The notes under the pieces are model-generated. The model had not been told where the DNA came from. It saw nothing but the letters and a program-made list of their open reading frames with translations, and searched no databases. From Siphonodentalium dalli (lineage: Eukaryota > Mollusca > Scaphopoda > Gadilida > Siphonodentaliidae), in the NCBI GenBank assembly GCA_032622095.1, contig CP136066.1:133207917-133271916 (forward strand): a DNA stretch of 64,000 nucleotides. The letters run 5' to 3'. Positions 1-11,984 of the stretch are shown here, piece by piece. The position numbers and the translations under genes are program-made. The first letter of the stretch is position 1. Every line of letters begins with the position of its first letter.

Positions 1-447
1 GCCGTTACAAATTTCATAAAGATCGGACCAAAGGTAGGACCTGTAGCCCGCACCAAAGGATTTAGTCATGCAAAGAGTAAAATGCAAGATGGCTGCTGGT
101 GGCCATGTTTTTTGGAAGAATGACCTCAAAATGACTCGTTCCCATCTACATGTCATTGTTAACATCCATGACAAATTTCATGATGATCAGACGAACAGTA
201 CGACCTGTAGCCCGCGCCAATGGATTTAATTTTGAAATCCAAGATGGCCACCAGTGGCCATGTTTTTTGGCCGAATGACCCCAAAATGACTTGTTCTCAT
301 CTTAATGTCAATGTCAACATTCATGACAAATTTCATAAAGATCAGAACAAGGTACAACCTGTAGCCCGCGCCAAAGGAAATTGTTGACGCAGACACACGG
401 AAGCCAACCCATGGCAATAGCTCAAACTTACAAAGTAAGTTGAGCTA
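1..447 (+). mobile_element. Right part of a Helitron/HINE-like element with ~160 bp monomers
   Basis: Cut by the window edge. It contains about two and a half ~160 bp monomers (AAGATGGC, CCATGTTTTTTGGCCGAATGA, ACATGTCAATGT, CCTGTAGCCCGC landmarks) and then the 3' end seen in all full copies here: GTTGACGCAGACACACGG, CCATGGCAATAGCTCAAACT, and a hairpin AGCTCAA..TTGAGCTAA at 420-447. A subterminal hairpin at the 3' end, matching a 5' subterminal TAGCTCAACTT, and internal tandem repeats is the organisation described for Helentron-associated elements and for the bivalve 'pearl' family. Confidence 0.7.
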
Positions 448-726
448 AAAATAATTGGACGGAACCCATATTCGAACTTGGCCTGTATCTTTAGCTGGGA
501 AATACACATACCAACTTTGGTTCAGATCAAATAATCCAAACTGGAGTTATCGGTCAGAAACCAAAAATGTTAACAGACGGTCAAATTCTAAGTCGAAAAA
601 GGGCCGTAACTCATGTAAAAATAATTGGACGGAACCCATATTCGAACTTGGCCTGTATCTTTAGCTGGGAAATACACATACCAACTTTGGTTCAGATCAA
701 ATAATCCAAACTGGAGTTATCGATCA
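448..726 (+). repeat. Tandem dimer, 170 bp period, 'GGACGGAACCC' family
   Basis: Two copies of a unit containing ATAATTGGACGGAACCCATA start at 451 and 621 (170 bp period), each with CACATACCAACTTTGG and GGAGTTATCG. Related monomers occur at 11985-12936, 20690-20940, 23500-23640 and 41280-41780. No coding content. Confidence 0.75.
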
Positions 727-2262
727 ATGAAAGTGTCAATGACACTGTAGCTCAACTTATGTAGGGGAATAATTTAATGGTTGACAGTAAATGGAGGAAT
801 TAGGAAAGGAGCTAATTGAAATGTCTAAGTAAGACAAAATGTAAATGTGAAGAGAGACCAATACCCCCAAAATGACTCGTTCCCATCTACATGTCAATAT
901 CGACATTCATGACAAGTTTCATAATGATCGGATCAGGGATGTGGTCTGTAGGGTGTGCCAAAGGATTTAGTGATGCAAAGAGTAAATTCTAAAATGGCCA
1001 CCAGTGGCCATGTTTTTTTGCTGAATGACCCCAAAATGACTCGTTCCCATCAAGATGTCACCCCGATGATCCATATGAAGTTTGGTGATGATCAGGTATG
1101 TCGGGTGTGTCAAAGTATTTAGTGATGCAAAGAGTAAAATCTAATATGGCTGCCAGCGGCCATGTTTTTTGGCCGATTGATCCTAAAATGACTCGTTCCC
1201 ATGATGATCAGACAAACAGTACAGCCTGTAGCCCGCGCCAATGGATTAAATTTTGAAATCCAAGATGGCCACCAGCGGCCATGTTTTTGGCCGAATTACC
1301 CCAAAGTGATTTGTGCCCAACTAGGGGCCACCCCAATGATGAATATGAAGTTTGGAGATGATCGGATCAGAGATGTGGTCTCTGGATGTGTCAAAGGAGT
1401 TAGTGATGCAAAGAGTAAAATCCAAGATGGCCACCATGACAAATTTTATGATGATCACACAAACAGTACGGCCTGTAGCCTCGCCAATGGATTGTTGTTG
1501 TGGTCTGTTACCGTCTGTAGGGTGTGTGAAAGTATTTAGTGATACAAAGAGTAAAATCTAAGATGGCTGACGGCGGCCATGTTTTTTGGCCAAATGACCC
1601 CAAAATGACTCGTTCCCATCTAGAGCTCGCCCCGATGATCCACATGAAGTTTGGTGATGATCGGATCAGAGATGTGGTCTCTGGATGTGTCAAAGGATTT
1701 AGTGATGCAAAGAGTAAAATCCAAGATGGCCACCATGACAAATTTTATGATGATCACACAAACAGTACGGTCTGTAGCCCGCGCCAATGGATTTAATTTT
1801 GAAATCCAAGATGGCCACCAGCGGCCATGTTTTTTGGCCGAATGACCCCAAAATGACTCGTTTCCCATCTACATGTCAATGTCAACATTCATGATACGAC
1901 CTGTAGCCCGCGCCAAAGTATTTAGTGATGCAAAGAGTAAAATCCAAGATGGCTGATGGCGGCCATGTTTTTTGGCCAAATGACTCGTTCCTATCTAGAG
2001 GTCGCCCTGATGATCCATATGAAGTGATGGTGATGATCGGATCAGAGATGTGGTCTGTAGGATGTGTCAAAGGATTTATTGATGCAAAGAGTAAAATCCA
2101 AGATGGCCACCAGAGGCCATGTTTTTTGGCCGAATGATCCTAAAATTACTCGTTCCCATCTACATGTAAATGTCAACATTCATGACAAATTTCATAAAGA
2201 TATGACCTGTAGCCCGCGCCAAAGGAAATTGTTGACGCACACACGGACGACGGACGCCAAGC
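727..2262 (+). mobile_element. HINE-like element with 5' end and ~9 degenerate monomers
   Basis: The 5' end carries the hairpin AGTGTCAATGACACT (731-746) followed by GTAGCTCAACTTA, identical in design to the element at 13762. Degenerate 155-160 bp monomers run from about 870 to 2240, with deletions and rearranged partial units. The 3' part reaches GTTGACGCACACACGG but breaks at about 2262 into another repeat before the terminal hairpin. The small ORFs here are repeat reading frames, not genes. Confidence 0.65.
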
Positions 2263-2580
2263 CAAGGCATCATCCGTCCATCCGTCAACAATTCTTTGAA
2301 CATCTTCTCCTCTGGAACCAAAAACCGAATGGGTTCATTTTTGGTGTGGATGTTCCCTAGGTGACTCATTCAGATTTGTTCAAATGAGGTCACTGGGTCA
2401 AATTGTTGCGAAGCCAGGACCATAACACTTTCCCACCATAGTAATTCTTACAACGACTTCTTCTCAAATTTCATTGGGCCGAATGGGTTCATATTTGGTA
2501 CAAAGGGGGACTGTTATTCAGAATTGTTCAAATGAGGTCACTGGGTCGAATGTGGGTGGAGCCAGTCTAAACATAACTAA
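2263..2580 (+). repeat. Two-unit repeat, 'CAAATGAGGTCACTGGGTC' family
   Basis: Units containing CCGAATGGGTTCAT then TTGTTCAAATGAGGTCACTGG occur at about 2290-2430 and 2455-2575. The same family returns at 3480-3800. No gene recognised. Confidence 0.6.
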
Positions 2581-2976
2581 AAAAAAAAACAAAAACAAAA
2601 TTCCGATTTTTGGAATTTTCACCTTGCTCAATTTAACAAACAATTTGTTTTTAAACATGTTATCAAATTTTTAAAAAGTGACCTCATTATAACATCTGCA
2701 GAGTTATGAAACTTTAATCTTTAATGAAATTACAGAAATATTCCATTACCCAGCCCCCCTCCCACATGGCCCAGATGCACCCCACCCCCAACCAACATCC
2801 CTTCCAACGGATATCATCTCCAGCTTATAACTTTAATACCTGTTCTATTAAAGTTGCAGATATATCTTTGTGGATAGATGGAGAGAGACACAGGTCATTA
2901 ATCTAGATTGGAATAATATGTCATCTAGCAGCTTGTGTAAACATTGTAACTGCTAGCAATTTTAAACAAACTCCCT

Positions 2977-3376
2977 GAATTTAGTGTGTCTGACATTTGC
3001 AGAATGAGGTCCCCAGAGGGTGAATTTAGTGTTGCTACCCTGTACAGCAGGCTAGAATCACCAAATACACCATGGACCTAATTCTGCTTAGGCATCATCT
3101 TCTTGGAAGTATTGTTTTGTTTTAGTTAATTTTTTACTTGTTCCCTTCTGTTCAGTTTCTATGTTGCAGAAGATAAAATGCATAATTGAGGTGCTCAATG
3201 GGTGTGCATTACCAACTTCAACTGTAGAACTTCAATCTGTTCCTAGGTTTCCCATGGCTGGTGAGGCCTAATCAGACTGAGGATGAATCTGGTGATGCTA
3301 GCCCACCTTGCAGAATATTGTCATTAAATTCACCTTCTGGGGACCTCATTCTGCAAATGTCAGACACACTATATTC
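2977..3376. mobile_element. Fold-back element with ~55 bp inverted arms
   Basis: The left arm (2977-3033) and right arm (3318-3376) are near-perfect inverted copies: GAATTTAGTGTGTCTGACAT at the left pairs with ATGTCAGACACACTATATTC at the right, and GAGGTCCCCAGA with TCTGGGGACCTC. About 285 bp lie between. Probably a non-autonomous DNA transposon (MITE). Confidence 0.65.
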
Positions 3377-3965
3377 AGACTTGGCTGCCATATTATTTTC
3401 TTAACCACCGCTTATCCGGATGAAATCATACCCTGCTTTTTCAAAGAAACATTGGGGGGGGGGGTATATTGGATTGAATTTGTCTTCTGTCTGTCAGGCG
3501 GTCCTTCCATCCGTTTGTCTGCTGGGATGTCTATCCATCCGTCTATCTAAACATTTGTTTTCTTCTCCATATTAACGACCAAATATGTTTATATATTTCA
3601 GTGTGCATGTTCCCTAGGTGACTCACAATCAGATTTGTTCAAATAAGTTCATCAGATCGAATAGGTGCAAAGCTAGGGCCATAACTCTTTCCCTCCATAT
3701 TAAATCTTAAAATAATTTCTTCTCAAGAACCATTAAGCCTATATTAGCTTATATTTGGTATGGATGGGCTTTGGGTGACCGGGTTCAGATTCGTTGATGC
3801 TATTCCACCTTGGGGAATAGTGTCATTAAATTCACCTTTTAGGGACCTCATTCTGCAAAGATCAGAAATACCAAATACAGACTTGGCTATTCCAATATTA
3901 TTTTCTTAACCACCACTTATCCAGGTGAAATCATATTCTATTGAATATGGGGGGGGGGGGGGGTA
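3290..3965 (+). repeat. Direct duplication (~498 bp apart) ending in G runs
   Basis: Sequence from GTCATTAAATTCACCTT to the G tract at 3454-3464 recurs from about 3796 to the G tract at 3949-3963, diverged. Between them lies another unit of the family at 2263 (3590-3800), including CTATCCATCCGTCTATC microsatellite-like sequence at 3500-3550. Confidence 0.55.
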
Positions 3966-4719
3966 TATTGATAATACTAGATGAATGGATCTTATAGGTG
4001 GAGATTCACATTTGTTCTAATAGGGGCAGAGCTAAGAGATTTTACTGCTCCTCTAATCCTGTTTGGTATAATAATATTGATTTCTAGGCAGCCTGGGTGG
4101 GGGCAATGTTTGAGGCAAATGGGAAGGAGTGTAGAGGGGGTGGGGTTTTGACCCCCTACTTTGATCAAAATTTAAACAGTTGAAAATTTCACGCCTTGTA
4201 TAACATTAGATGTAGATTAGATGTTCACATCAAAAATAGGTTAGAATTGTTCTCATAGTTTGGTTTTATTTTCCAACATGTATGTTTTTATACCAACAGT
4301 CCATATGTTCCTACTTCAGGTTAAACTGTTGGACCAAATTGGCCACAAATTTTAACTTTATGGGGTTAGTAATTTTCAAATGTTTGAGAGCTTGAAGTAC
4401 TGGTACTAGTTGTAAAATTCAACCTAGGAGGGATGTGCAAAATGATTTTTGTGAACAGTACTGTGGTATGGTTGTCTTCTTTAAAAGGTAAGAGGTTGGA
4501 GATTTGTCAGTGGTGTGCAATTAGAAATTTCAAGTTGAAGAGCCCTGCTCATCGGAGAACCTCCAGCTATGTCCATGTTTAGAACTACTTGTTTTAAGTG
4601 ATATTGTCACATACTGACTCTTGTAGTCTTCAGTGTCCCAATCTTCTGTCTTTACAGTCTGGTGAGCGACCCAGTCATTGACTGTCTTGTTTCAAAAAGG
4701 GCTTATAAAAATTATATTT
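3966..4719. other. Gene-free stretch with an interspersed 'GAAAATTTCA' repeat
   Basis: No ORF worth calling. About 4130-4400 is a diverged member of a family also at 38790-39110, 54580-54740 and 59260-59440 (disclosing phrases: TTTGACCCCCTACTTTG, GAAAATTTCACGCC, TTGTTCTCATAGTTTG). The rest looks unique. Confidence 0.45.
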
Positions 4720-5333
4720 TTGACGAATGACCCCAAAATGACTCGTTCCCATCTATATGTCAATATTAACATAAGTGACAAATTTCATGATTATCAGACA
4801 AAGAGTACGGCCTGTAGCCCATGCTAATGGATTGAATTTTGAAATCAAGATGGCTGCTGGCAGCCATGTTTTTTTGCCGAATGACCCCAAAGTGACTCAT
4901 TCTCATTTACAAGTTAATGTTAACATCCATGAAAAATTTCATGATGATCCGACTGAAGATACGACCTGCAGCCTGTATCAAAGGATTTAGTCATTCAAAG
5001 AGTAAAATCCAAGATGGCTGCTGGTGGCCATGTTTTTTGACTGAATGACCCCAAAATGACAAATATTTCATGATGATCAGACGAACAGTACGACCTGTAG
5101 CCCATTCTAATGGATTGAATTTTGAAATCCAAGACGGCTGCCATGTTTTAATTCCGAATGACCCCAAAATGCCTCGTTCCCATCTACATGTCAATGTCAA
5201 CAGCTATGACAAATTTCATAATGATCCGACCAATGGTACAACCTGTAGCCTGTATTGTTGACGCCTCACGCACGCACGGATGATGGATACCAAGCCATGG
5301 CAATAGCTCAAACTTTACTTAAGTTGAGCTAAA
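4720..5333 (+). mobile_element. 5'-truncated HINE-like element
   Basis: About three monomers of the ~160 bp family followed by the typical 3' end: GTTGACGCCTCACGCACGC, CCATGGCAATAGCTCAAACT and the AGCTCAA..TTGAGCT hairpin at 5304-5331, ending in an A tract. The 5' hairpin end is absent. Confidence 0.65.
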
Positions 5334-5561
5334 AAAAAAAAAGGGTGCCAGTAGCCGTCTTGGATTTCAAATATGAGAATGCAGAATACTACATTTCAAG
5401 GATACTTTCAGCAATGTGGGAATTATATTAAACAAAGATAAATAAATCAAATGTTTATTCTAACTGAAATCACATTGAATAATTACATACTTTCGGAAAA
5501 AAAAGCACTTTGGATTTATGCAGATCACTGCAGCATGTAACAAAACAAAACTTGGGAATTA

Positions 5562-6140
5562 CATACAATAAGAAAGCACCAGTATTATACCTCTTTTATC
5601 GCAAATCAAGGAAATTTTTAATAATAATTTATATATTTATCGACTTTATACTATTGAATGAGAATTATTCTCCTTCGCAGACTGAGGTGAATGGTGAATG
5701 TCAACATTCACAGGTTTATGATAATATAAAACAGTCAAATAATTATTTTTACTGGCTTGAAATGTTAACAATTATTTATACAGAAGAATAACAAAACAGT
5801 AAACATACATAGCACGTAATCAGGTGCTGGTATTTCATATTGGAATTTAACATACAATAAGAAAGCACGAGTACTATAGATCTTTTATCGCAAATCGGAA
5901 GAATTTTTTACGGTAATAATAATAATTGATATATTTATCGACTTTATACAATTGAATGAGAATTATTCTCCTTCGCAGACTGAGGTGAATGTCAACATTC
6001 ACAGGTTTATGATAATACAAACCATAAAACAGTCAAATAATAATTATTTTACTGGCATGAAATGTTAACCAAAATAATAACAAACAGTAAACATACATAG
6101 CTCGCAATCAGGTGCAGCTGAGGTGCTGGTATTCCATATT
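5562..6140 (+). repeat. 289 bp tandem duplication
   Basis: CATACAATAAGAAAGCAC occurs at 5562 and again at 5851. The two units share TCTTTTATCGCAAATC, ATATATTTATCGACTTTATA and TTCTCCTTCGCAGACTGAGG in order, with small indels. The 93-codon ORF at 5510-5791 overlaps this and is not preserved in the second copy, so I do not call it a gene. Confidence 0.7.
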
Positions 6141-7513
6141 AGAATTGTTACAAAAGACACATACAGATGCATTACTCTGATTACATGCTGGGTATTCGGA
6201 ACGATAAATAGTTGTCAGTTGGTAAATAGTGGTCAGTCGACGATAAACCGCTTTCAGTAGGTACATCTAAAAATCATGGTTAGAACATTATTTCGTTACC
6301 TCTTGGAAGGGATATTTTTGGCTCAGTATTTGGGTCTGTGGTCCAGTTATTAAACTGACAATGATCTAGAAATTCCCAACATAACTCGTTTAAAGTAATG
6401 TATTTTCTTAGGACAATCGTTCTTTGTTGTAGACAATTGTCTTCCGAGATGATTTGCATTGACATACAGCAAAGTCGGTTTTGTTAGCTCCACGAAAAAA
6501 CTAGTTCAGGGGTATGGTCTAAAAAAATGGATGGATTGTAGCATAATTGAAAAGTGACATGCGCAGTAAATATCATTTGCCTACCAAAGGTTAAAATCTG
6601 TCCATTTATTGGCTAGTTCCTCTATAAAAATTAATTTTACATGAGGAAATGCATACCTCACTATGCATCAACTCCAAAGACATGTTTCTACAACATGAGA
6701 TGATCACCCAGAGGAAATGTCAATATTTTTGTATGAGTTCTATGGGGGGGGGGGGGGGGGGAAACTAATCTATCTCACTTTAGCAACTTAAAATTATCTG
6801 TTGGAATGCGTGTAAGATTCCAATAGCTTCCAGTATCCAATGGGCAATCACAGTCCCAGTTAGCTGAACCAGTTGAACAGATATTAGGCACTAAATGTCC
6901 CTTCAAGTACACTAAAAAAAACCATCCTGCCGACAACTTATATTTACCAACTGAACTCGCTTCCCACTGACTGACAACTGTTTACCGACCCGAATACCCG
7001 GCATGGATTAGCAGCTGGCCAGCAGCTAACTTGAAATGTGTGTTGACATTCACGTTGACAAGGCCATGTGTTAAGTAGTGTTCAGACAAGTCCGTTGCGT
7101 TCAATTTGTTGGTCCGTTCGTTGCATGGACATGATCCGGTGTCTGTGTCAAACCATTCAGAGTGCGTACGTTGCATTATAACGATGAGCTTCCGATTAAT
7201 AATTGCAGCTAAAAAGTTTGATATTGGAAATCAATCACTAATCAATATGTAATAAATTAATTCTGCAATAATGTCAAACATGTCAAATCCCAACAATTAA
7301 CACTTTATTGACATAAATACAAGTTGAGTTTCCTTCGCTTCGAAGACAGCCGCTATCTTTTATCGATCAAAAACAAGTAACCTCATGATGTCAGGTATGT
7401 GTTGATCCTAATGTTGCATTAAAAATAGAATCTCTCCGTTGCATGCGTTAATGGATACAATGTTTGTTTGTTTATGTTTGGAGGTGTATTGTTAGTCCGA
7501 GATAGCAGTATTG
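6141..7513. other. Gene-free unique-looking stretch with an 18 G homopolymer
   Basis: No recognisable coding sequence on either strand. The only notable structure is an uninterrupted run of 18 G at 6744-6761. Confidence 0.5.
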
Positions 7514-7521
7514 ATCACTAA

Positions 7522-8381
7522 TAGAGCCCGAAGCCGCCATCGTACGCCGCCGCCGCCAGCCATATTGGCTACAAGCCGCCGCCAGCCATATTATTTCTAA
7601 CGCCAGCCACATTTAAAAATCTCCGCCGCCGGAATTGTAAAATGACTGAGCCGTGTGCATGGGCTTATATGTCAATCACAACTGTACTGTGAATCGCAAA
7701 GAACTAAACCGCATTGCCTAATATTGGTATACTCGCATGGACACGGCATGGTTGTTATATTATCAGAACACCTGGCCCCTTAATGTGGAATAGACTATCC
7801 CAATGCATGCTTTCATATAACTGAATGGGCGCATCCATTCGGTATTGAAAGGGTTCAAATATAAATTGTTTATATCGACAACACCCAGTCTCAGACATCA
7901 CTGCATGGCATTTGTCAATATATACACATAAGAATAGAAAATAGTTTGAAATATTATATATCATTACTATCGGGTTCATCATTCAATGATGCATGCATAT
8001 ATCGCAAGATGGCAGTGGTGATAGCAGTCTGAAGTCGACAGAAGTCCCAATGTAACTACTTATACCGATTAGATAGTATATCCATGCCAGTCCTTCGTGA
8101 ATTTTCGCCATAATGGAAAAGCCCAACATCAAAAGATTACGTGTGGTCTGGAATTATACGGGTTCACCACAAACGCTAAAAAAAACGGCGTCTATAACCG
8201 GTAACAGGGGATTAGGAACATTTCGGAAACGAAAATACGCTGAATGATAACATCTCAGCCGGCTGAGCCGCCATATTTCGTCAGCCACGAACATCGTGAC
8301 TGAGCCGGCTTAGCTAGTTAACCAGCCACGAAAATCGGTTGAGCCAGCCATGAAAACTATTTGTCGTGGCTTCGGGGTCTA
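7522..8381. mobile_element. Non-autonomous hAT-type element, perfect 8 bp target duplication
   Basis: TIRs TAGAGCCCGAAGCC (7522-7535) and GGCTTCGGGGTCTA (8368-8381) match 13/14. The 8 bp flanks ATCACTAA are identical (7514-7521 and 8382-8389), as expected for hAT transposition. Length 860 bp, no transposase. The interior near both ends is rich in CCGCCGCCAGCC-type and CAGCCACGAA-type subterminal repeats, unlike the AT-rich surroundings. Confidence 0.85.
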
Positions 8382-8810
8382 ATCACTAACGTCCAATAGA
8401 CTTGTTCCTAGGTAAAACGATGGGCAATATTGAGATATTCGTTTCCGCCTGATCATGATTTCCGCCTTCTGATGATTGACAGGCAAGTCATTCCGAATGT
8501 AACAGACACATTGCAGCTGTCTGAATGCCTTAGTTTTACTGTAAACCAATTTCAATGCAACGCATGCAATGTATGCAACAGACTCGTCTGAACGCTACTT
8601 TATAATACCTACATTATGTATTTGATCCAAATTAAAATGGTAAACCTTTTCAACATTCCATAGGATTGTCAGATGAAAAAAATTATGTAAATGGAATAAA
8701 CAAAGAAATTGCATGATAAGATGAATTGAAATTTGAGATAATCCTTTTATTCCCTATTGAATCTACCAGGTTGGTGTATCATGGCAGAACCAGCTTTTTA
8801 AGAAATAAAT

Positions 8811-8937
8811 ACACGGTGTATCGGTGTGTATGGTCAAGTTGTACCACAAAGAAACTGATTGTAGCACGATGCAAAGCGGAGTCCTACAATCAATTTCTAT
8901 GTGGTGCAACTTGACCATACACACCGTTACACCGTGT
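8811..8937. mobile_element. Fold-back MITE, 54 bp arms
   Basis: Left arm 8811-8864 and right arm 8884-8937 pair at 50 of 54 positions with a 19 nt loop. The outer ends are ACACGGTGTA / TACACCGTGT, and the arms share GGTGTGTATGGTCAAGTTG. If transcribed it would form a strong hairpin. Confidence 0.75.
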
Positions 8938-10348
8938 TTTTATCTCTTTTGTAATACAACTGAATGTTTGGGATGAAAATTCAACGGAATGGTCTGAAAT
9001 ACTGTGGGGAAAATCCAAGATACGTTTTAGATGAGAAAAACATTTTGTGGTGTAATTCTTATTGGGCGTACATACTCTATTTGTTTGCATGGAGTACTAC
9101 GGTAACTTGCATTGCGTGAATAATTGATATGTTTTCAGCAGCGCCCATGTCTTTCAATTAAATTGTAAAGGAAAACAATTGCGATGATTTCTGTGTTGAA
9201 CGTTGTTGGGATAACATGAATATGATCACCGATTGTAGACCATTCCAATTATAAAATTTGATCTAAATGATATTGTTTGTTGTAAATTAATCTTATTCGC
9301 ACTCTTGGGAACAGAATAAATGCACAGGTTTTATTGTTTTTTTCTTGAAAGGCTAAATGATTCTGAAATTCCAGAGACCAATGCGGAGGGTGGAAAATTA
9401 CATTTATTTTATTGCAGAGTGAGAAAAAAACGGGAAAAGTCACGTGAAATATCTGAATAAACCACTTTTTTGTGTGTGGTAATCTGAAAAAAATAGAATT
9501 GCACCACAAAACTGGATCGAGATATCCATGGTAACTCGAAGTAAGGACCAATCAGGACAAGGCTGTTAAGCATCTTCAGGCAGGGTCGTATTACAATTTA
9601 CAATATTCTGGCCACTCATGTAGTATTTATGAAACTTGCATGCTTACTGCAGTAATGGTACAAAATCTTGTATTATCAATTGTTTTCAACTCATTACTAG
9701 GAAGTGGATGATAAATATGTGCTCCATGCATATGTTCGAAGTATTAATATTGATTTATGTTTCACAACAAGAATCAATTTCATGATTGTATAGCAACCAT
9801 GGGAACAAGCCAAGTCTCGGGGCAGGAATCATTCTAATCACAATGTGCCTATTGAACTTTTACCATTTTGTCTAATAATTGATGGACAAATCTTAAAAAG
9901 GTGGGAATTATTGAGCAAAAGGTATATTTTCTATATGTGCATGTGATTATCAATGGAAAGTTCATTGACAATCAGAGAAAAGCAACTGCACCATACGAAA
10001 CGAATGGACATTAGTCCATTTCGAGAGTATTTCTCCATGCATGGAACACTATTTAATGCATTGATCTTAGCTCAAGAATCTAGTTTTTTTTTTAGGATTT
10101 TGAATTTGTGTGAGTTCATTTTTTGGGTTTTTTGTGTGTCAAGAAATCTTCATTTATATAGTATTCTTGACTGAAGTAATACAATAGCTCATATGAATTG
10201 TATTGTTACTGCAGTGAATAATACAGATTCTTCTATCCTCAATCTTCTTTTCCAATACTTAGGGAGTATTTCCTGGGAAATTGTAGATAATAAATTCTTC
10301 CTCCAGCAAGCTACAAAGTGCAGCGAGTGTAATCTGTGTTGATTATTG
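8938..10348. other. Sequence downstream of the PRDX5 stop codon
   Basis: No other gene recognised. It should include the PRDX5 3' UTR on the minus strand; the first canonical minus-strand AATAAA is near 9405, about 940 nt past the stop. The 100-codon ORF at 9249-9551 (minus) shows no family features. Confidence 0.4.
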
Positions 10349-10454
10349 CTACAAATAATTCATAATCTCCGGTGCAAGTGAGCATGTGAGTCCAGTACCA
10401 TCTGGCTCTACGGACATCTGGCTGACAACACCATCCTTAACCACCATGGAAAAC
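10349..10454 (-). CDS. PRDX5: PRDX5 last coding exon: resolving cysteine and stop
   Basis: Starts at a CTGCAG acceptor, completes Arg151 and runs to TAG at 10351-10349. It encodes FSMVVKDGVV and VEPDGTGLTCSLAP, the PRDX5 signature that carries the resolving Cys (residue 175). The protein ends EIMNYL where human PRDX5 ends NIISQL, so no canonical PTS1 is seen. Downstream polyadenylation candidates on the minus strand are a weak ATTAAA (10057-10052) and AATAAA near 9405; neither is proven. Confidence 0.93.
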
Positions 10455-10979
10455 CTGCAGCAGATAAATTGTGAGTGATCTATTAATAGTAACAAACATG
10501 TGCAATGCTCAGTTTAGAGAGTGGGCAATTCTGAATGTTTCTCTACATTGAAAACTTTGCAAGTCCAAGAAAGTCCATAACTCTGGTAATAAATAACAGA
10601 TGAAACCTGCTGTAAGGGTGTGTTGGTTTCTTATAATTGACACCTTTCGCATAATGAACTACTACAGATAAGAATTATGAATAACGTACTACATCTGGGT
10701 GATTTCACGGGAAGTGTAGCACAAAAATTGCCAAATACACCCAAAAATGAAGTTTCCTCAATGGTTTTTGTTTTGTTTCCATTCTGTAGCTAGGCTTCAG
10801 GGAACATGTCTCCAATTTTTTTATAGGTGGGAACCATTATTTAAAAAGTTACATCATACCATACATATGGCATCACTATAATATCATAAAATTAAAGATG
10901 AAAAACCAGCATCAGTAAACAGGGAATACAGATGAAATTTTCAAATGTGATCCTATTAGCCACAATTAAACTCAAGTTG

Positions 10980-11965
10980 TAGAGGAGAGCTTCTAAAATT
11001 TAAATCTTTTTACAGAATTTAAATTTCAGTAAGGTTCCAAAATTATACCACTTTTAGTGTTTGGAAATGATCATATTTTTTGTCAAAAGCCTTACAGTGA
11101 TTTATGACTAATTTGAAAAAATGTGTAAAAAACAACACAAAAACACTATTTTTGTGTGCTTTTTACAAATAAAAATTTCACAGAATTGTAAAAATACTTG
11201 AAAGGATTTTGTGAAATTTTATGTGTGTTCCCAAGTGATATATATTTCACTGGTGATTACATGTGTTTTCCCTCTGATATATGGCCTCAATGCGTATTGT
11301 CAAAAATCGTTCAGGAAAGGACTTTTTTTTTAACAATGATAAATCAACTTTTCTACATTACTAGTGTGTTACATACCAAACTTTTGGACAGTTATGTATG
11401 TCATGCCATCTAATACCATTATTGAAATTTACTTTCCCAGTTAAAGTGGCTGGCACTGAGAAAATTTCAGAAAAATGCATGTTCAGGAAAGGACATTTTT
11501 TTAACGGAATTTTCATCATCGCTAATCACAGAACTAAAAAAAATCAGTAACTCCTCATCACAGAAATAATAGCACATCTATATTACTCATCATGTCATAA
11601 ATGTTCAAACTACACCATATGTGAATGATTTAATGATGGTTTCCTTAATACTGGCTGTAGTTGATTTGAAATTGGTGATATTTTATTTGTTTAACTGCTA
11701 AATAAAAAACAATTGACATAAAAATGACGTTTTTTGACATTTTTACATGAAATTTTCACTAATAAGAACATAATGTCCTACATTATGATTACTGTATGTA
11801 ATTTGTTTCATTGGCACTATATATTTTCTGATAATCACCTTATTATTAATATTAAGACCATATTCTGTTTGGCACTGGAAAAATGGCAAAAAAGGGACAT
11901 TTATGGTCATAAAATCAAAAAAAATTGTCATATTCACCTGAAATTTTCTGGACAGGTTACATAAA
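10980..11965. repeat. Degenerate tandem repeat, ~170 bp units
   Basis: CAGGAAAGGACTTTTTTTTT at 11311 and CAGGAAAGGACATTTTTTTA at 11482 mark units about 170 bp apart, with weaker ones near 11200, 11720 and 11890 (GAAATTTTCACTAATAAG, GAAATTTTCTGGACAGG). AT-rich; ORFs of up to 81 codons here lie in the repeat and are not called. Confidence 0.45.
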
Positions 11966-11984
11966 TGTACCTTTATATGATAGA

